Below, piece after piece: positions 33,175 through 41,025 of a stretch of 64,000 nucleotides of DNA; within the stretch, counting starts at the first letter, position 1, and each line of letters starts with the position of its first letter. Made by a program: the position numbers and the translations under genes. Under the pieces are notes generated by a model, which was not told where the DNA came from, searched no databases, and was given only the letters and a program-made list of their open reading frames with translations. Origin of the DNA: UBA7672 sp965279205 (lineage in GTDB: Bacteria > Pseudomonadota > Alphaproteobacteria > Caulobacterales > Hyphomonadaceae); NCBI GenBank assembly GCA_965279205.1, contig OZ257144.1, positions 682,001 through 746,000 on the forward strand. The letters are read 5' to 3'.

Positions 33175-34410
33175 ATGACAGCCCAATCTCCTTCCAGCAT
33201 GGCCCGCTCCAACACCTGGTCGCAATGGCCTGACGCCAATGGCCGCTTTGGCGAGTTCGGCGGGCGCTATGTCGCCGAGACGCTGATGCCGCTGGTGCTC
33301 GAACTCGAGCAGGAATATGCGCGCGCCAAGGCGGATCCGGATTTCCGACGAGAGTTCGACTGGCTGCTGGAGCACTATGTCGGCAGGCCGTCGCCGATGT
33401 ATTTCGCCGAGCGCCTGACGAAACACTTCGGCGGGGCGAAGATCTATTTCAAGCGCGACGAGCTCAACCACACGGGCGCGCACAAGATCAACAACTGCAT
33501 CGGCCAGGTGCTGCTCGCCCGCCGCATGAAGAAGACGCGCATCATCGCGGAGACGGGCGCCGGTCAACACGGAGTGGCGACCGCAACAATATGCGCGCGC
33601 TTCGGCCTGCCGTGCGTGGTGTTCATGGGCGAGACCGATGTCGAGCGCCAGAAGCCCAACGTCTTCCGCATGAAGCTGCTCGGCGCGGAGATCGTGCCGG
33701 TGTCGTCCGGCACAGGCACGCTGAAGGACGCGATGAACGAGGCCCTGCGCGACTGGGTGACCAATGTCGCGACCACCTTCTACGTCATCGGTACAGCGGC
33801 CGGGCCGCACCCCTATCCGATGCTGGTGCGCGACTTCCAGAGCGTCATCGGGCGCGAGGCGCGGACACAGATCCTGAAAGCTGAAGGCCGCCTGCCGGAC
33901 GTCCTGGTGGCGGCGATCGGCGGCGGCTCGAACGCGATCGGCCTGTTCCACCCCTTCCTCGAAGATGAATCCGTGAAGATGATCGGCGTCGAGGCCGGCG
34001 GGCATGGCGTCGACACGCCGATGCATGCGGCCTCGCTCAGCGGCGGCGCGCCTGGCATCCTGCACGGCAACCGCACCTATCTGCTGCAGGACAAGGACGG
34101 CCAGATTATCGACGCTCACTCGATCTCTGCGGGCCTCGACTATCCCGGCATCGGACCCGAGCACGCCTTCCTGCATGAAACCGGCAGGGCGACCTATCGC
34201 ACCTGCACCGACAAGGAAGCGCTCGAGGCGTTCCAGCTCTGCACGAAACTCGAAGGCATCATCCCGGCGCTCGAACCGGCGCATGCGCTGGCGCGCGTCG
34301 GCGACATCGCCAAGGAGCTCGGCAAGGACGGCCTCATCGTGATGAACATGTGCGGCCGCGGCGACAAGGACATCTTCTCCGTCGCTGGGCACCTGGGCAT
34401 GAAGATCTAG
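33175..34410 (+). CDS. trpB: Tryptophan synthase beta subunit
   Basis: The protein has 411 residues. The PLP-binding Lys is K104 in NHTGAHKINNC, the phosphate loop is GGGSNAIGLF, and RDELNHTG, ETGAGQHGVA and GPEHAFLHETGRATY are all typical TrpB1 motifs. It condenses indole and serine. It reads away from the AraC gene; its partner trpA is 4.8 kb downstream, after five counter- or co-oriented accessory features. Confidence 0.98.
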   Translation: MTAQSPSSMARSNTWSQWPDANGRFGEFGGRYVAETLMPLVLELEQEYARAKADPDFRREFDWLLEHYVGRPSPMYFAERLTKHFGGAKIYFKRDELNHTGAHKINNCIGQVLLARRMKKTRIIAETGAGQHGVATATICARFGLPCVVFMGETDVERQKPNVFRMKLLGAEIVPVSSGTGTLKDAMNEALRDWVTNVATTFYVIGTAAGPHPYPMLVRDFQSVIGREARTQILKAEGRLPDVLVAAIGGGSNAIGLFHPFLEDESVKMIGVEAGGHGVDTPMHAASLSGGAPGILHGNRTYLLQDKDGQIIDAHSISAGLDYPGIGPEHAFLHETGRATYRTCTDKEALEAFQLCTKLEGIIPALEPAHALARVGDIAKELGKDGLIVMNMCGRGDKDIFSVAGHLGMKI

Positions 34411-34417
34411 CCGCTGC

Positions 34418-35638
34418 TCAGCGCGCCCGCTTCGACAGGCTCTTCGCCGTGATCCCGGCAATGCTGGTAACGCCTGCCTGACGCATGGCGGACGCAAGTT
34501 CCTCGTCGATCAGGCGCAGGGCGGTCGCAACGCCCTCTTCACCGAACGCGCCGAGGCCCCAGCAGTAAGGCCGGCCGATGCAGACCGCCGTGGCGCCAAG
34601 GGCCAGCGCCTTGAACACGTCGGTCCCGCGGCGGAAGCCGCCATCGATCAGGACGGGAATCTTCTTGTTCACTGCGGTCACGATCTCAGGCAGCACATCG
34701 AGCGTGCCGACCAGGCTCTCTTCCGCCCGGCCGCCATGGTTGGAGACGATGATGCCGTCGACGCCGCGCTTCACGGCGATGGCCGCGTCCTCCGCGGTCA
34801 TGATGCCCTTGATCAGGAGTTTCTTCTTCGTCACCTCCCGCATGCGGGCGACATAGTCCCAGGTCAGCGCCGATGTTGTCGGCGACAGCAAGCCGTTCTG
34901 GTCGATGCCATCGAACATCTTCTTGCGTGAGAAATCATAGCCAGGCCCTTGCCGGTGGCAGGACGAGCATTCGCGTGTGTCGGCGCGTGCGCCCATGGCC
35001 TGTGTCTCGCGCCGCATGCCGCCCGCAAGGTCAACCGTGAGAACGACTGCGCCAGCGCCCGCGGCGTCGGCGCGTTTGGCAATGGCGAGACCGGCGTCTG
35101 GCCGGTTGGTGGTGTAGATCTGCTGCCAGACTTCGCCGCTCCCTCCAGCGCTGGCATGCGCGGCCATCACGTCTTCGAGTGACACGGTCGTCAGGGCCGA
35201 CAGGATCTGTCCTGCCTTTCGCTTGCCGGCGGCGCGGGCAGAGGCGGCTTCGCCGTCGGCATGGAAGGCCCGCTGGCTCGACACAGGCGAAAGCATCACG
35301 GGTGAGGCAAGCTCGCGGCCGAACAGTTTTATGGACAGGTCCACCTTGGTGACATCGATCAGGCGACGCGCGCGCAGGCCCCACGCGTCGAACGCCTGCC
35401 GGTTCGAGGCGACGGTGCGATCGTCGAGCACGCCACCAGAGAGATAACCGAAATGCGCCACCGGAATGTTGCGCTTGGCGATGGTCTCCAGCTCGAACAC
35501 GTTCAGCGCGTCACTTGCCTTCAGGACCTCCGAGGCAATGCGCTGCTGTCCCAGGGCTGGCAGCGATGAAGCGAGAAGCGGCGAGGCCGCCAGATAGCGC
35601 AAGAAGCGCCGCCGCGAGTCCGCTGCTGAATCGCCCAC
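34418..35638 (-). CDS. Exported FMN-dependent alpha-hydroxy-acid dehydrogenase with a CxxCH motif
   Basis: GTG 35638 follows GGGGAGGGA and gives 406 residues; a longer frame upstream runs into palindromic repeats. The N-terminus SRRRFLRYLAASPLLASSL looks like a Tat signal. The rest is the FMN alpha-hydroxy acid oxidase/dehydrogenase barrel (SPVMLSPVSSQRAFHADGEA, KGIMTAEDAAIAVKRGVDGI, catalytic His in VSNHGGRA, PVLIDGGFRRGTDVFKALAL). Residues 224-228 are CSSCH, a c-type haem attachment motif, in the variable loop before KKKLLIKG. A periplasmic L-lactate-type dehydrogenase passing electrons to haem is a reasonable guess; substrate unknown. It converges on trpB. Confidence 0.82.
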   Translation of the reverse strand: MGDSAADSRRRFLRYLAASPLLASSLPALGQQRIASEVLKASDALNVFELETIAKRNIPVAHFGYLSGGVLDDRTVASNRQAFDAWGLRARRLIDVTKVDLSIKLFGRELASPVMLSPVSSQRAFHADGEAASARAAGKRKAGQILSALTTVSLEDVMAAHASAGGSGEVWQQIYTTNRPDAGLAIAKRADAAGAGAVVLTVDLAGGMRRETQAMGARADTRECSSCHRQGPGYDFSRKKMFDGIDQNGLLSPTTSALTWDYVARMREVTKKKLLIKGIMTAEDAAIAVKRGVDGIIVSNHGGRAEESLVGTLDVLPEIVTAVNKKIPVLIDGGFRRGTDVFKALALGATAVCIGRPYCWGLGAFGEEGVATALRLIDEELASAMRQAGVTSIAGITAKSLSKRAR

Positions 35639-35732
35639 TCGTCCCTCCCCGGGGCGCGACAAGCGCCAAGACCGAAGCCTAGATAGCGTGGCGTGCGGAT
35701 ACAAGCGCGGGCTGCCTGGTACGCTCTCTCCG

Positions 35733-35858
35733 CCGCATCCCCCGCGAAGGCGGGGGTCCAGCCACAAAACAAGTAAGCGTCCGAAGGACTCAATCGAAAA
35801 ACCGAAGTTAGCGCGCTACGCGCGCTGGACTGGACCCCCGCCTTCGCGGGGGATGCGG
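35733..35858. repeat. Inverted pair of 29-bp palindromic elements
   Basis: Positions 35733-35761 and 35830-35858 are perfect reverse complements (29 of 29), and each arm also folds on itself (CCCCCGC...GCGGGGG). The pair brackets about 68 bases. This is the form of a REP/BIME-like intergenic element. It lies just upstream of the FMN dehydrogenase gene. Confidence 0.85.
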
Positions 35859-35925
35859 ATTGGAAGAGCGGCGAGGAATCCTTGGCCGCGCATCTGGAGA
35901 TAAAGACCTAGCCGCCGAAATCCTC

Positions 35926-36070
35926 TTCCCCTGCGAAGCGGGGGAAGTACGGCGAATCCGGGAAGGGGGCGAGTCAAAAGGGGACTCACAGATGCGATCC
36001 CCTCTGGACTCGCCCCCTTCGTCTCGCGAACTTCGTTCGCGATCCACTTCCCCCGCTTCGCGGGGGGGCA
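35926..36070. repeat. Second palindromic element with nested inverted arms
   Basis: GCGAAGCGGGGGAAGT at 35933-35948 has an exact reverse complement at 36046-36061, and GAAGGGGGCGAGTC at 35962-35975 has one at 36007-36020. Together they form a roughly 130-base nested hairpin. The core resembles the element 75 bases to the left, so both probably belong to one dispersed repeat family. No gene is present between 35639 and 36109. Confidence 0.8.
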
Positions 36071-36109
36071 GACGACGCCAAATTCGCTACACTGATTGAG
36101 GCGCCCTTC

Positions 36110-36460
36110 ATGACCAAACACGCCGGAAGCTGCCATTGCGGGAATGTCGCCTTCGAGGTCGACGGCGAGTTCGCGTCGGCGCTGGTGTGCAACTGTTCCT
36201 ACTGCCGGCGGGCGGGGCACATGCTGGCGTTCACTACGCCGGACAAGTTCCGGATGAAGACGCCGCAGAAGGACGCCTCGACCTACCTGTTCAACAAGCA
36301 GGCCATCAGCCACTTCTTCTGTGCGAATTGCGGGATCGCCACCCATGGCGGCGGCGTCGGTCCGGATGGCAAGCGGATGGTGGCGGTGAACCTCCGCTGC
36401 GTGCCCGACATCGATCTCGACGCGCTCAGGATCGACAAGTTCGACGGCGCGAAATTGTAG
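36110..36460 (+). CDS. GFA-family (glutathione-dependent formaldehyde-activating type) zinc protein
   Basis: The protein has 116 residues. The zinc-ligand pattern of the GFA/CENP-V fold is complete: GSCHCGNVAFEV, LVCNCSYCRRAG and FFCANCGIATHG. Members bind two zincs; the name comes from Gfa of Paracoccus, whose enzymatic role is disputed. It stands alone among accessory genes, downstream of the palindromic repeats and followed by a hairpin. Confidence 0.88.
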   Translation: MTKHAGSCHCGNVAFEVDGEFASALVCNCSYCRRAGHMLAFTTPDKFRMKTPQKDASTYLFNKQAISHFFCANCGIATHGGGVGPDGKRMVAVNLRCVPDIDLDALRIDKFDGAKL

Positions 36461-36472
36461 CGAAAAGAGAAA

Positions 36473-36505
36473 ACCCCTCCCTCCGCCGGGCGCGGAGAGA
36501 GGGGT
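36473..36505. terminator. Hairpin between the convergent gfa and M56-peptidase genes
   Basis: ACCCCTC/GAGGGGT arms continue into CTCCGC/GCGGAG with a single internal mismatch and a short central loop. It lies 13 bases after the gfa stop. Without a clear T-run it is called a terminator mainly by position. Confidence 0.5.
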
Positions 36506-36546
36506 CAAGCGCCTGCCCTCAGGGGAGAGAAACGGGCGTCCCGGTC

Positions 36547-38604
36547 TCAGTTCGTGATCTGGATTTCAGCGCCCGCCATGAGGCAGGTCGGCTGGCACCG
36601 TTTGTCTTCTGCGTTGAAGCCTCGGACCATCGCCGTCTTGCCGATCCAGTCGTCCGCCGGGTCGAACGGGAAGCCGGATACCACCCACTTCGTGCCCGGT
36701 TGTGCGCCCGTCGTCGTCGCGGGCGAGACGGCTGTCGCCTCAAGCCAGAGCTGCGCGGTGTTGTTCCCTTGATCAGGAATGTAGCGGGTGATCTTGCCCG
36801 TTACCGTGATCGGCGCATCGAGATCGGAGATCGCCATGAAGAAGTCGCCGCGCGGCCGCTGCAGGTAAGCCGAGCCGCCCAGCAGCTTGTCGCCCATTGG
36901 CTCGAGCGTCGTCCTGTCCTCGAACTCGATCCGCGAGGCATACATGCCGCACACCGGATCGCAGAACGTGCCGAGTGTCTGCCGGGCGCTCCACCCGCCC
37001 ACCTGGATGGTCTTGTTCATGAGCGCTCGTTCGATCTCGGCGCGCGGAAAGCTGTATTCCGACCGCACCTGGTACAGCCGCGAATTCGCCGTCGCGCGGA
37101 CATAGGCATCGAACGTCCTGTCCGCGAACTCGATGCGCTCCACCTTGCCGAGAACATTCTGAAACGTGGTTGTATTATACACGGTCCCGAACTGCGCCAT
37201 CAGCGGAGACTTCTCGCGCGGTTGTGGCGCCTCGGTGGATGTCGGCAGCAGTACATTCGCCCTGTAGAGGTCGCATACCGTCTCGCACTTCGGCTCCAGG
37301 ATCTTGAAGCTTACCGGATCGACTGGACGGCACCCCGTCGCGTCGCACTCCTTCGGGATAGCCCGCGAGCCTTGGACCGCCACCTTGTGGCCGAGAAGGT
37401 TCTTTTCCAGTGCGGCGCGCGCGTCAGGATCGCCGAAATAATTGACCGGCCGCAGCCGCCAGAGATCGGTGTTGGCAACCAGCGTCGCACCATCGCGAGC
37501 CGCAATTCCGCTGGCGCGCACATACGTCACATAGCTCGTCGCTCCGAAGTCCATCTTTTCGATCGTGCCGTACACGACGATGCTGAGGAATGGGCCGGGG
37601 CCATCCCATTGGCCAGTCGAGACCGGGGTGAATCCCTCGCCGTCGGCCGCGCGCTTCTCCGGCGGCAGGGCGGTCCACGCCGTGCAGCCCGCAACAACGG
37701 CCAGCAGCACGATCGCAGCAGCGCCGGCGATCTTCCGGCGCCGGTTCGGCGCATCGCTCTTCAGCATCTCGATTCTCTCTGTCAGGGGATGGTCGTCTCG
37801 CGCCGGCCAGTAGCAGCCGAGCGGTAGCGGCCGCGCCGCCAGCTGCGCCTTGAGCAGGGCAGAGGCATAGACCGCCTTCTCGCGCGGATGGCGCTCGGCC
37901 ACCGTTGCGTCGCACGCCAGCTCCTGGTCGATCCGCATCAGATAGGCGCCGAGATGGATCAGCGGATTGAACCAGCACGCACAACGCACCAGCGCCACCG
38001 CCGCATTGATCCGCGCATCGTTGCGGTCGAGATGGATGGTCTCGTGCGCAATGATCAGCTCACGTTCGCCGCTTTCGAACCTCTCCTCGAAATCACCCGG
38101 GGTGACGATGCGCGGGAAGAAGAACCCCGCGACCGCAGGCCCCGCAAATCCAGCCCGCGCATCCGCCATGAAGCGCGACTGATTGCGTACCTGCCATACC
38201 AGCATGGCCGCAACGCCCACGATCCAGCCGGCCAGCCCGATCATCATCCAGTCGATCGGCTGCGTTGGCGGCAGGGCGGGGAGCTCCATCGTCGCAGATA
38301 TCTCAGGTCCAGCCTGGGCCGATCCGTTCGGCTTGTACGTGGCGGTGAACGACGGCGTTGCGGGGGCGGGACCATCGAAAGGTGCGGCCACATCCTGTGA
38401 TGCGGCGTCGACTACCGGCGCCGCGATCTCGATACGTGGCGGCAACTGGCTTGCAGCGATCGCCAGCGGCACAAGCAGCCAGAGCGCATAGGCCAGCCTT
38501 GCGCCGAACATCACCCTTGCGCGCTTGCGCAGGGCGATCACCAGCAGGATGGCCCCGCTTGCTGCGAGGTTGGCGAACAGGAAACGGAGCGCGATCTCAC
38601 TCAT
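36547..38604 (-). CDS. BlaR1/MecR1-like M56 membrane metallopeptidase with a novel CxxxC-repeat sensor region
   Basis: The protein has 685 residues. The N-terminal third is the M56 membrane peptidase: helices at about 8-25, 34-52 and 119-138, the zinc site HETIH (187-191) and a downstream acidic ligand region (IDQELACDATVAERHPREKA). A further helix at about 292-307 ends in VVAGC. The extracytoplasmic part (about 335-685) is not a penicillin-binding domain; no transpeptidase SxxK is apparent. Instead there are three OB-like repeats, each opening with a GTIEKMDF / GKVERIEF / GKITRYIP-type strand and carrying CxxxC at 440-444, 548-552 and 670-674. It probably activates by cleaving the BlaI-type repressor encoded just upstream. 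Signal unknown. Confidence 0.85.
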   Translation of the reverse strand: MSEIALRFLFANLAASGAILLVIALRKRARVMFGARLAYALWLLVPLAIAASQLPPRIEIAAPVVDAASQDVAAPFDGPAPATPSFTATYKPNGSAQAGPEISATMELPALPPTQPIDWMMIGLAGWIVGVAAMLVWQVRNQSRFMADARAGFAGPAVAGFFFPRIVTPGDFEERFESGERELIIAHETIHLDRNDARINAAVALVRCACWFNPLIHLGAYLMRIDQELACDATVAERHPREKAVYASALLKAQLAARPLPLGCYWPARDDHPLTERIEMLKSDAPNRRRKIAGAAAIVLLAVVAGCTAWTALPPEKRAADGEGFTPVSTGQWDGPGPFLSIVVYGTIEKMDFGATSYVTYVRASGIAARDGATLVANTDLWRLRPVNYFGDPDARAALEKNLLGHKVAVQGSRAIPKECDATGCRPVDPVSFKILEPKCETVCDLYRANVLLPTSTEAPQPREKSPLMAQFGTVYNTTTFQNVLGKVERIEFADRTFDAYVRATANSRLYQVRSEYSFPRAEIERALMNKTIQVGGWSARQTLGTFCDPVCGMYASRIEFEDRTTLEPMGDKLLGGSAYLQRPRGDFFMAISDLDAPITVTGKITRYIPDQGNNTAQLWLEATAVSPATTTGAQPGTKWVVSGFPFDPADDWIGKTAMVRGFNAEDKRCQPTCLMAGAEIQITN

Positions 38605-38968
38605 CGGACTTCTTGAGCTCCCGGATCAGGGCTTCGAGTTTCTGGATGTCTTTCGGTGTCAGCTGCTTGTGCTCGGCCAGATGCGCGACCATCGGCGCGA
38701 TCTGCCCGCCGAACATCTTGTCGAGGAAGCCCTGCGCCTCCTCGCGCACATGCTGGTCGCGCGTGATCAGCGGGCGGTAGAGATAGCCGGCCTTCTCCTT
38801 CTTCCCGGCGATCGCCTTCTTGCGGAGCAGGCGGTGGACCAGCGTGCGGACGGTGCCGTCAGCCCAGCCGTTGGCCGGACCGACTGCGGCGACCAGGTCT
38901 TCGGGGCTCAGCGGCTTGCCCTTCCAGAGCGCTTCCATGATCTGGCGTTCGGCGTCGGATATCTTCAT
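38597..38968 (-). CDS. BlaI/MecI/CopY-family repressor
   Basis: I start at ATG 38968 (MKISDAERQIMEALWKGKPL), because the upstream alternative at 38983 lies inside a predicted operator. The protein has 123 residues. The winged helix is followed by TVRTLVHRLLRKKAIAGKKE, the recognition region of the family, and a C-terminal dimerisation half with FLDKMFGGQIAPMVAHLAEH. It overlaps the M56 gene by 8 bases. The pair should work as repressor and proteolytic antirepressor controlling themselves; no target outside the pair is evident. Confidence 0.9.
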   Translation of the reverse strand: MKISDAERQIMEALWKGKPLSPEDLVAAVGPANGWADGTVRTLVHRLLRKKAIAGKKEKAGYLYRPLITRDQHVREEAQGFLDKMFGGQIAPMVAHLAEHKQLTPKDIQKLEALIRELKKSDE

Positions 38969-38971
38969 CAG

Positions 38972-38987
38972 ACTTACATCCATAAGT
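38972..38987. promoter_or_regulatory. Probable BlaI-type operator 1
   Basis: ACTTACATCCATAAGT is a dyad (ACTTA, 6 bases, TAAGT) immediately upstream of the repressor start, with the ACA/TGT-like core typical of BlaI/MecI boxes. Confidence 0.55.
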
Positions 38988-38993
38988 TATAGT

Positions 38994-39013
38994 CAACATA
39001 CAGACGTAAGTTG
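38994..39013. promoter_or_regulatory. Probable BlaI-type operator 2
   Basis: CAACATACAGACGTAAGTTG is a second dyad (CAAC-TA ... TA-GTTG) 6 bases from the first. On the minus strand, TTGACT lies between the dyads and could be part of the promoter they cover. Confidence 0.5.
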
Positions 39014-39190
39014 AACGGTCAACGCCGGTCCGGCCTCTCGTTCTGGATTTGTTGCAGTGCGGCATCAGGAAGCGTGGTGGGGGATAGGGCCGTGTCCCAA
39101 TCTGGGTTATGACAGCGGCCTGCTTCCGCCCTCGAATGGGGCCAGACCCGCGCTTCACTTCGCCAGGCCAGACACAAGCATTCTCAGCCC

Positions 39191-40030
39191 ATGACCGCCG
39201 ACCGGATCTCAGCGACTTTCGCTGCCTGTGCGCAAAAAGGCCGTGCGGCCTTTGTGGGCTATCTCATGGCCGCAGATCCAGACATCGAGACGTCCTACAA
39301 GAATCTCCTGTCTTTATCGGATGCTGGCGCTGACATCATCGAGCTGGGCGCGCCTTTTACCGATCCGATGGCCGATGGGCCGGCGATCCAGAAGGCAGCG
39401 TTGCGTGCGCTGGCGGCTGGCGGGAGTCTTACCGTTACGTTAGAAATCGCCCGGCGTTTCCGTCTCGTTAACACCTCAACGCCCTTGATCGTCATGGGTT
39501 ATGCGAACCCGATCCACCGAATGGGCTATGCCGCGTTTGCGCGGGCCGCTGCCGAAGCTGGAGTGGATGGCGTGATCACAGTCGACCTTCCGCCTGAAGA
39601 GGACGGCGCCCTGCGCGCCGAACTCGCAAAGCATGGCCTCGCCGTGATCCGGCTGGCCACGCCGACCACCACGGAAAAGCGGATGACGCGCATCGCCGAT
39701 GGGGCTTCGGGCTTCGTCTATTACGTGTCTGTCGCCGGGGTGACCGGGGCGGGAACAGGTACCGAAACGGACATAACCGCCGGGGTCGAACAGGCCCGCA
39801 GGCTGTCAAAACTGCCGGTTGCCGTGGGTTTTGGCGTCCGCACACCGGAACAAGCCGCTAAATTTGCTCGTATTTCTGACGCCGTCGTCGTGGGTTCCGC
39901 CCTGGTTGAGGAAGTCCGGGCGGCGGTGGAACAAGGCGATCCGGCCTCCGCTGTCAAGCGAATTGGTGTGGTTGCTCAGTCACTGTCAAACGCCATATCA
40001 TCGGCGCGTACCGAACGGAGCGTTCATTGA
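39191..40030 (+). CDS. trpA: Tryptophan synthase alpha subunit
   Basis: This 279-residue TIM barrel has catalytic Glu and Asp in DIIELGAPFTDPMADGPAIQ and VDGVITVDLPPEEDG, a mobile loop, and the phosphate-binding VGFGVRTPEQAAKF and VVGSALV. It cleaves indole-3-glycerol phosphate. The stop overlaps the accD start; trpA-accD-folC is the normal tail of this operon. Confidence 0.96.
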   Translation: MTADRISATFAACAQKGRAAFVGYLMAADPDIETSYKNLLSLSDAGADIIELGAPFTDPMADGPAIQKAALRALAAGGSLTVTLEIARRFRLVNTSTPLIVMGYANPIHRMGYAAFARAAAEAGVDGVITVDLPPEEDGALRAELAKHGLAVIRLATPTTTEKRMTRIADGASGFVYYVSVAGVTGAGTGTETDITAGVEQARRLSKLPVAVGFGVRTPEQAAKFARISDAVVVGSALVEEVRAAVEQGDPASAVKRIGVVAQSLSNAISSARTERSVH

Positions 40031-40929
40031 ACTGGCTTACCAATCTGCCCCCGGGCCTGAAGTCGATCTTCGCCAAGAAGAGCGATTCCGAAGGGGATGA
40101 TCTCTGGGTCAAATGCCCGAAGACCGGCGAGCTGGTCTACCGGGCGGAACTTGAGGCCGCGTATTGGGTGACGCCGTCGGGCGCGCACATGCGCATCACG
40201 CCCGAGCAGCGCTTCAACTACATGTTCGATGGCGGGCTGTGGACCGACATCCCGATGCCGCCCGTCATGCGCGACCCGCTGAAGTTCAAGGACGACAAGC
40301 GCTATACCGACCGTCTGAAGATCGCGAAGGCCAAGACAGGCCGCGAGGACTGCATGGTTGCAGCCCACGGCGAGATCAACGGCCGCAAGTCCGTGATCCT
40401 CGTCCAGGATTTCGCCTTCATGGGCGGATCGCTTGGCATGGCTGCCGGTGAAGCCTTCATCAAGGCCGCCGAAACCGCCGTCGCACGCAAGGCCGCTCTC
40501 ATTGTCGTCACCGCGTCCGGCGGCGCCCGCATGCAGGAATCATCCTTCGCCCTGATGCAGATGCCCCGCACGGTCCTGGCGATCCAGGACGTGAAGCGCG
40601 CGAAGCTTCCCTACATCGTCGTTCTGTCCGACCCGACTTCGGGCGGCGTCTTGGCGTCCTACGCCATGCTCGGCGACGTGCAGATCGCCGAACCCGGCGC
40701 GCAGCTGGCCTTCACCGGCCCGCGCGTGATCGAGGCGACCATCCGCGAGAAACTTCCAGAAGGCTTTCAGCGTTCGGAATTCCTCCGCGAGCGCGGCATG
40801 GTCGACATCGTCTGCTCCCGCAAGGAGCTGACGGCGACGATCGGCGCTGTCCTTGGCATGCTGATGCCCGCCTCGCGCGGCCGCCGCGCCAAGGCCCAGC
40901 AGGCGGACGATCTGGCCGCCGCGAAGTAG
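40027..40929 (+). CDS. accD: Acetyl-CoA carboxylase carboxyltransferase beta subunit
   Basis: TTG 40027 overlaps the trpA stop; the protein has 300 residues. The carboxyltransferase core is intact (FAFMGGSLGMAAGEAFIKAA, VTASGGARMQESSFALMQMP, DPTSGGVLASYAMLGDVQIA, REKLPEGFQRSEFLRERGMV). The N-terminal zinc ribbon of E. coli AccD (two CxxC pairs) is reduced to CPKTGELVYRAELEA and TPSGAHMRI, with only one Cys left; I recall the same loss in other alphaproteobacterial AccD proteins. It makes malonyl-CoA with AccA. Confidence 0.95.
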   Translation: MNWLTNLPPGLKSIFAKKSDSEGDDLWVKCPKTGELVYRAELEAAYWVTPSGAHMRITPEQRFNYMFDGGLWTDIPMPPVMRDPLKFKDDKRYTDRLKIAKAKTGREDCMVAAHGEINGRKSVILVQDFAFMGGSLGMAAGEAFIKAAETAVARKAALIVVTASGGARMQESSFALMQMPRTVLAIQDVKRAKLPYIVVLSDPTSGGVLASYAMLGDVQIAEPGAQLAFTGPRVIEATIREKLPEGFQRSEFLRERGMVDIVCSRKELTATIGAVLGMLMPASRGRRAKAQQADDLAAAK

Positions 40930-41025
40930 CATCTCGTTTTCTCGATACAATTCGCCGATGCCGGGAAGCCGGTTTCGCGTCTCCATGCCTTGCCCCTAGA
41001 ATGCTGCGGGGGCTGGAGATTCGTA

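Noticed and set aside
36547..38968. Beta-lactam-responsive BlaR1-BlaI pair
   Set aside because: The sensor lacks a penicillin-binding domain and no beta-lactamase gene is adjacent, so beta-lactam sensing is not supported.
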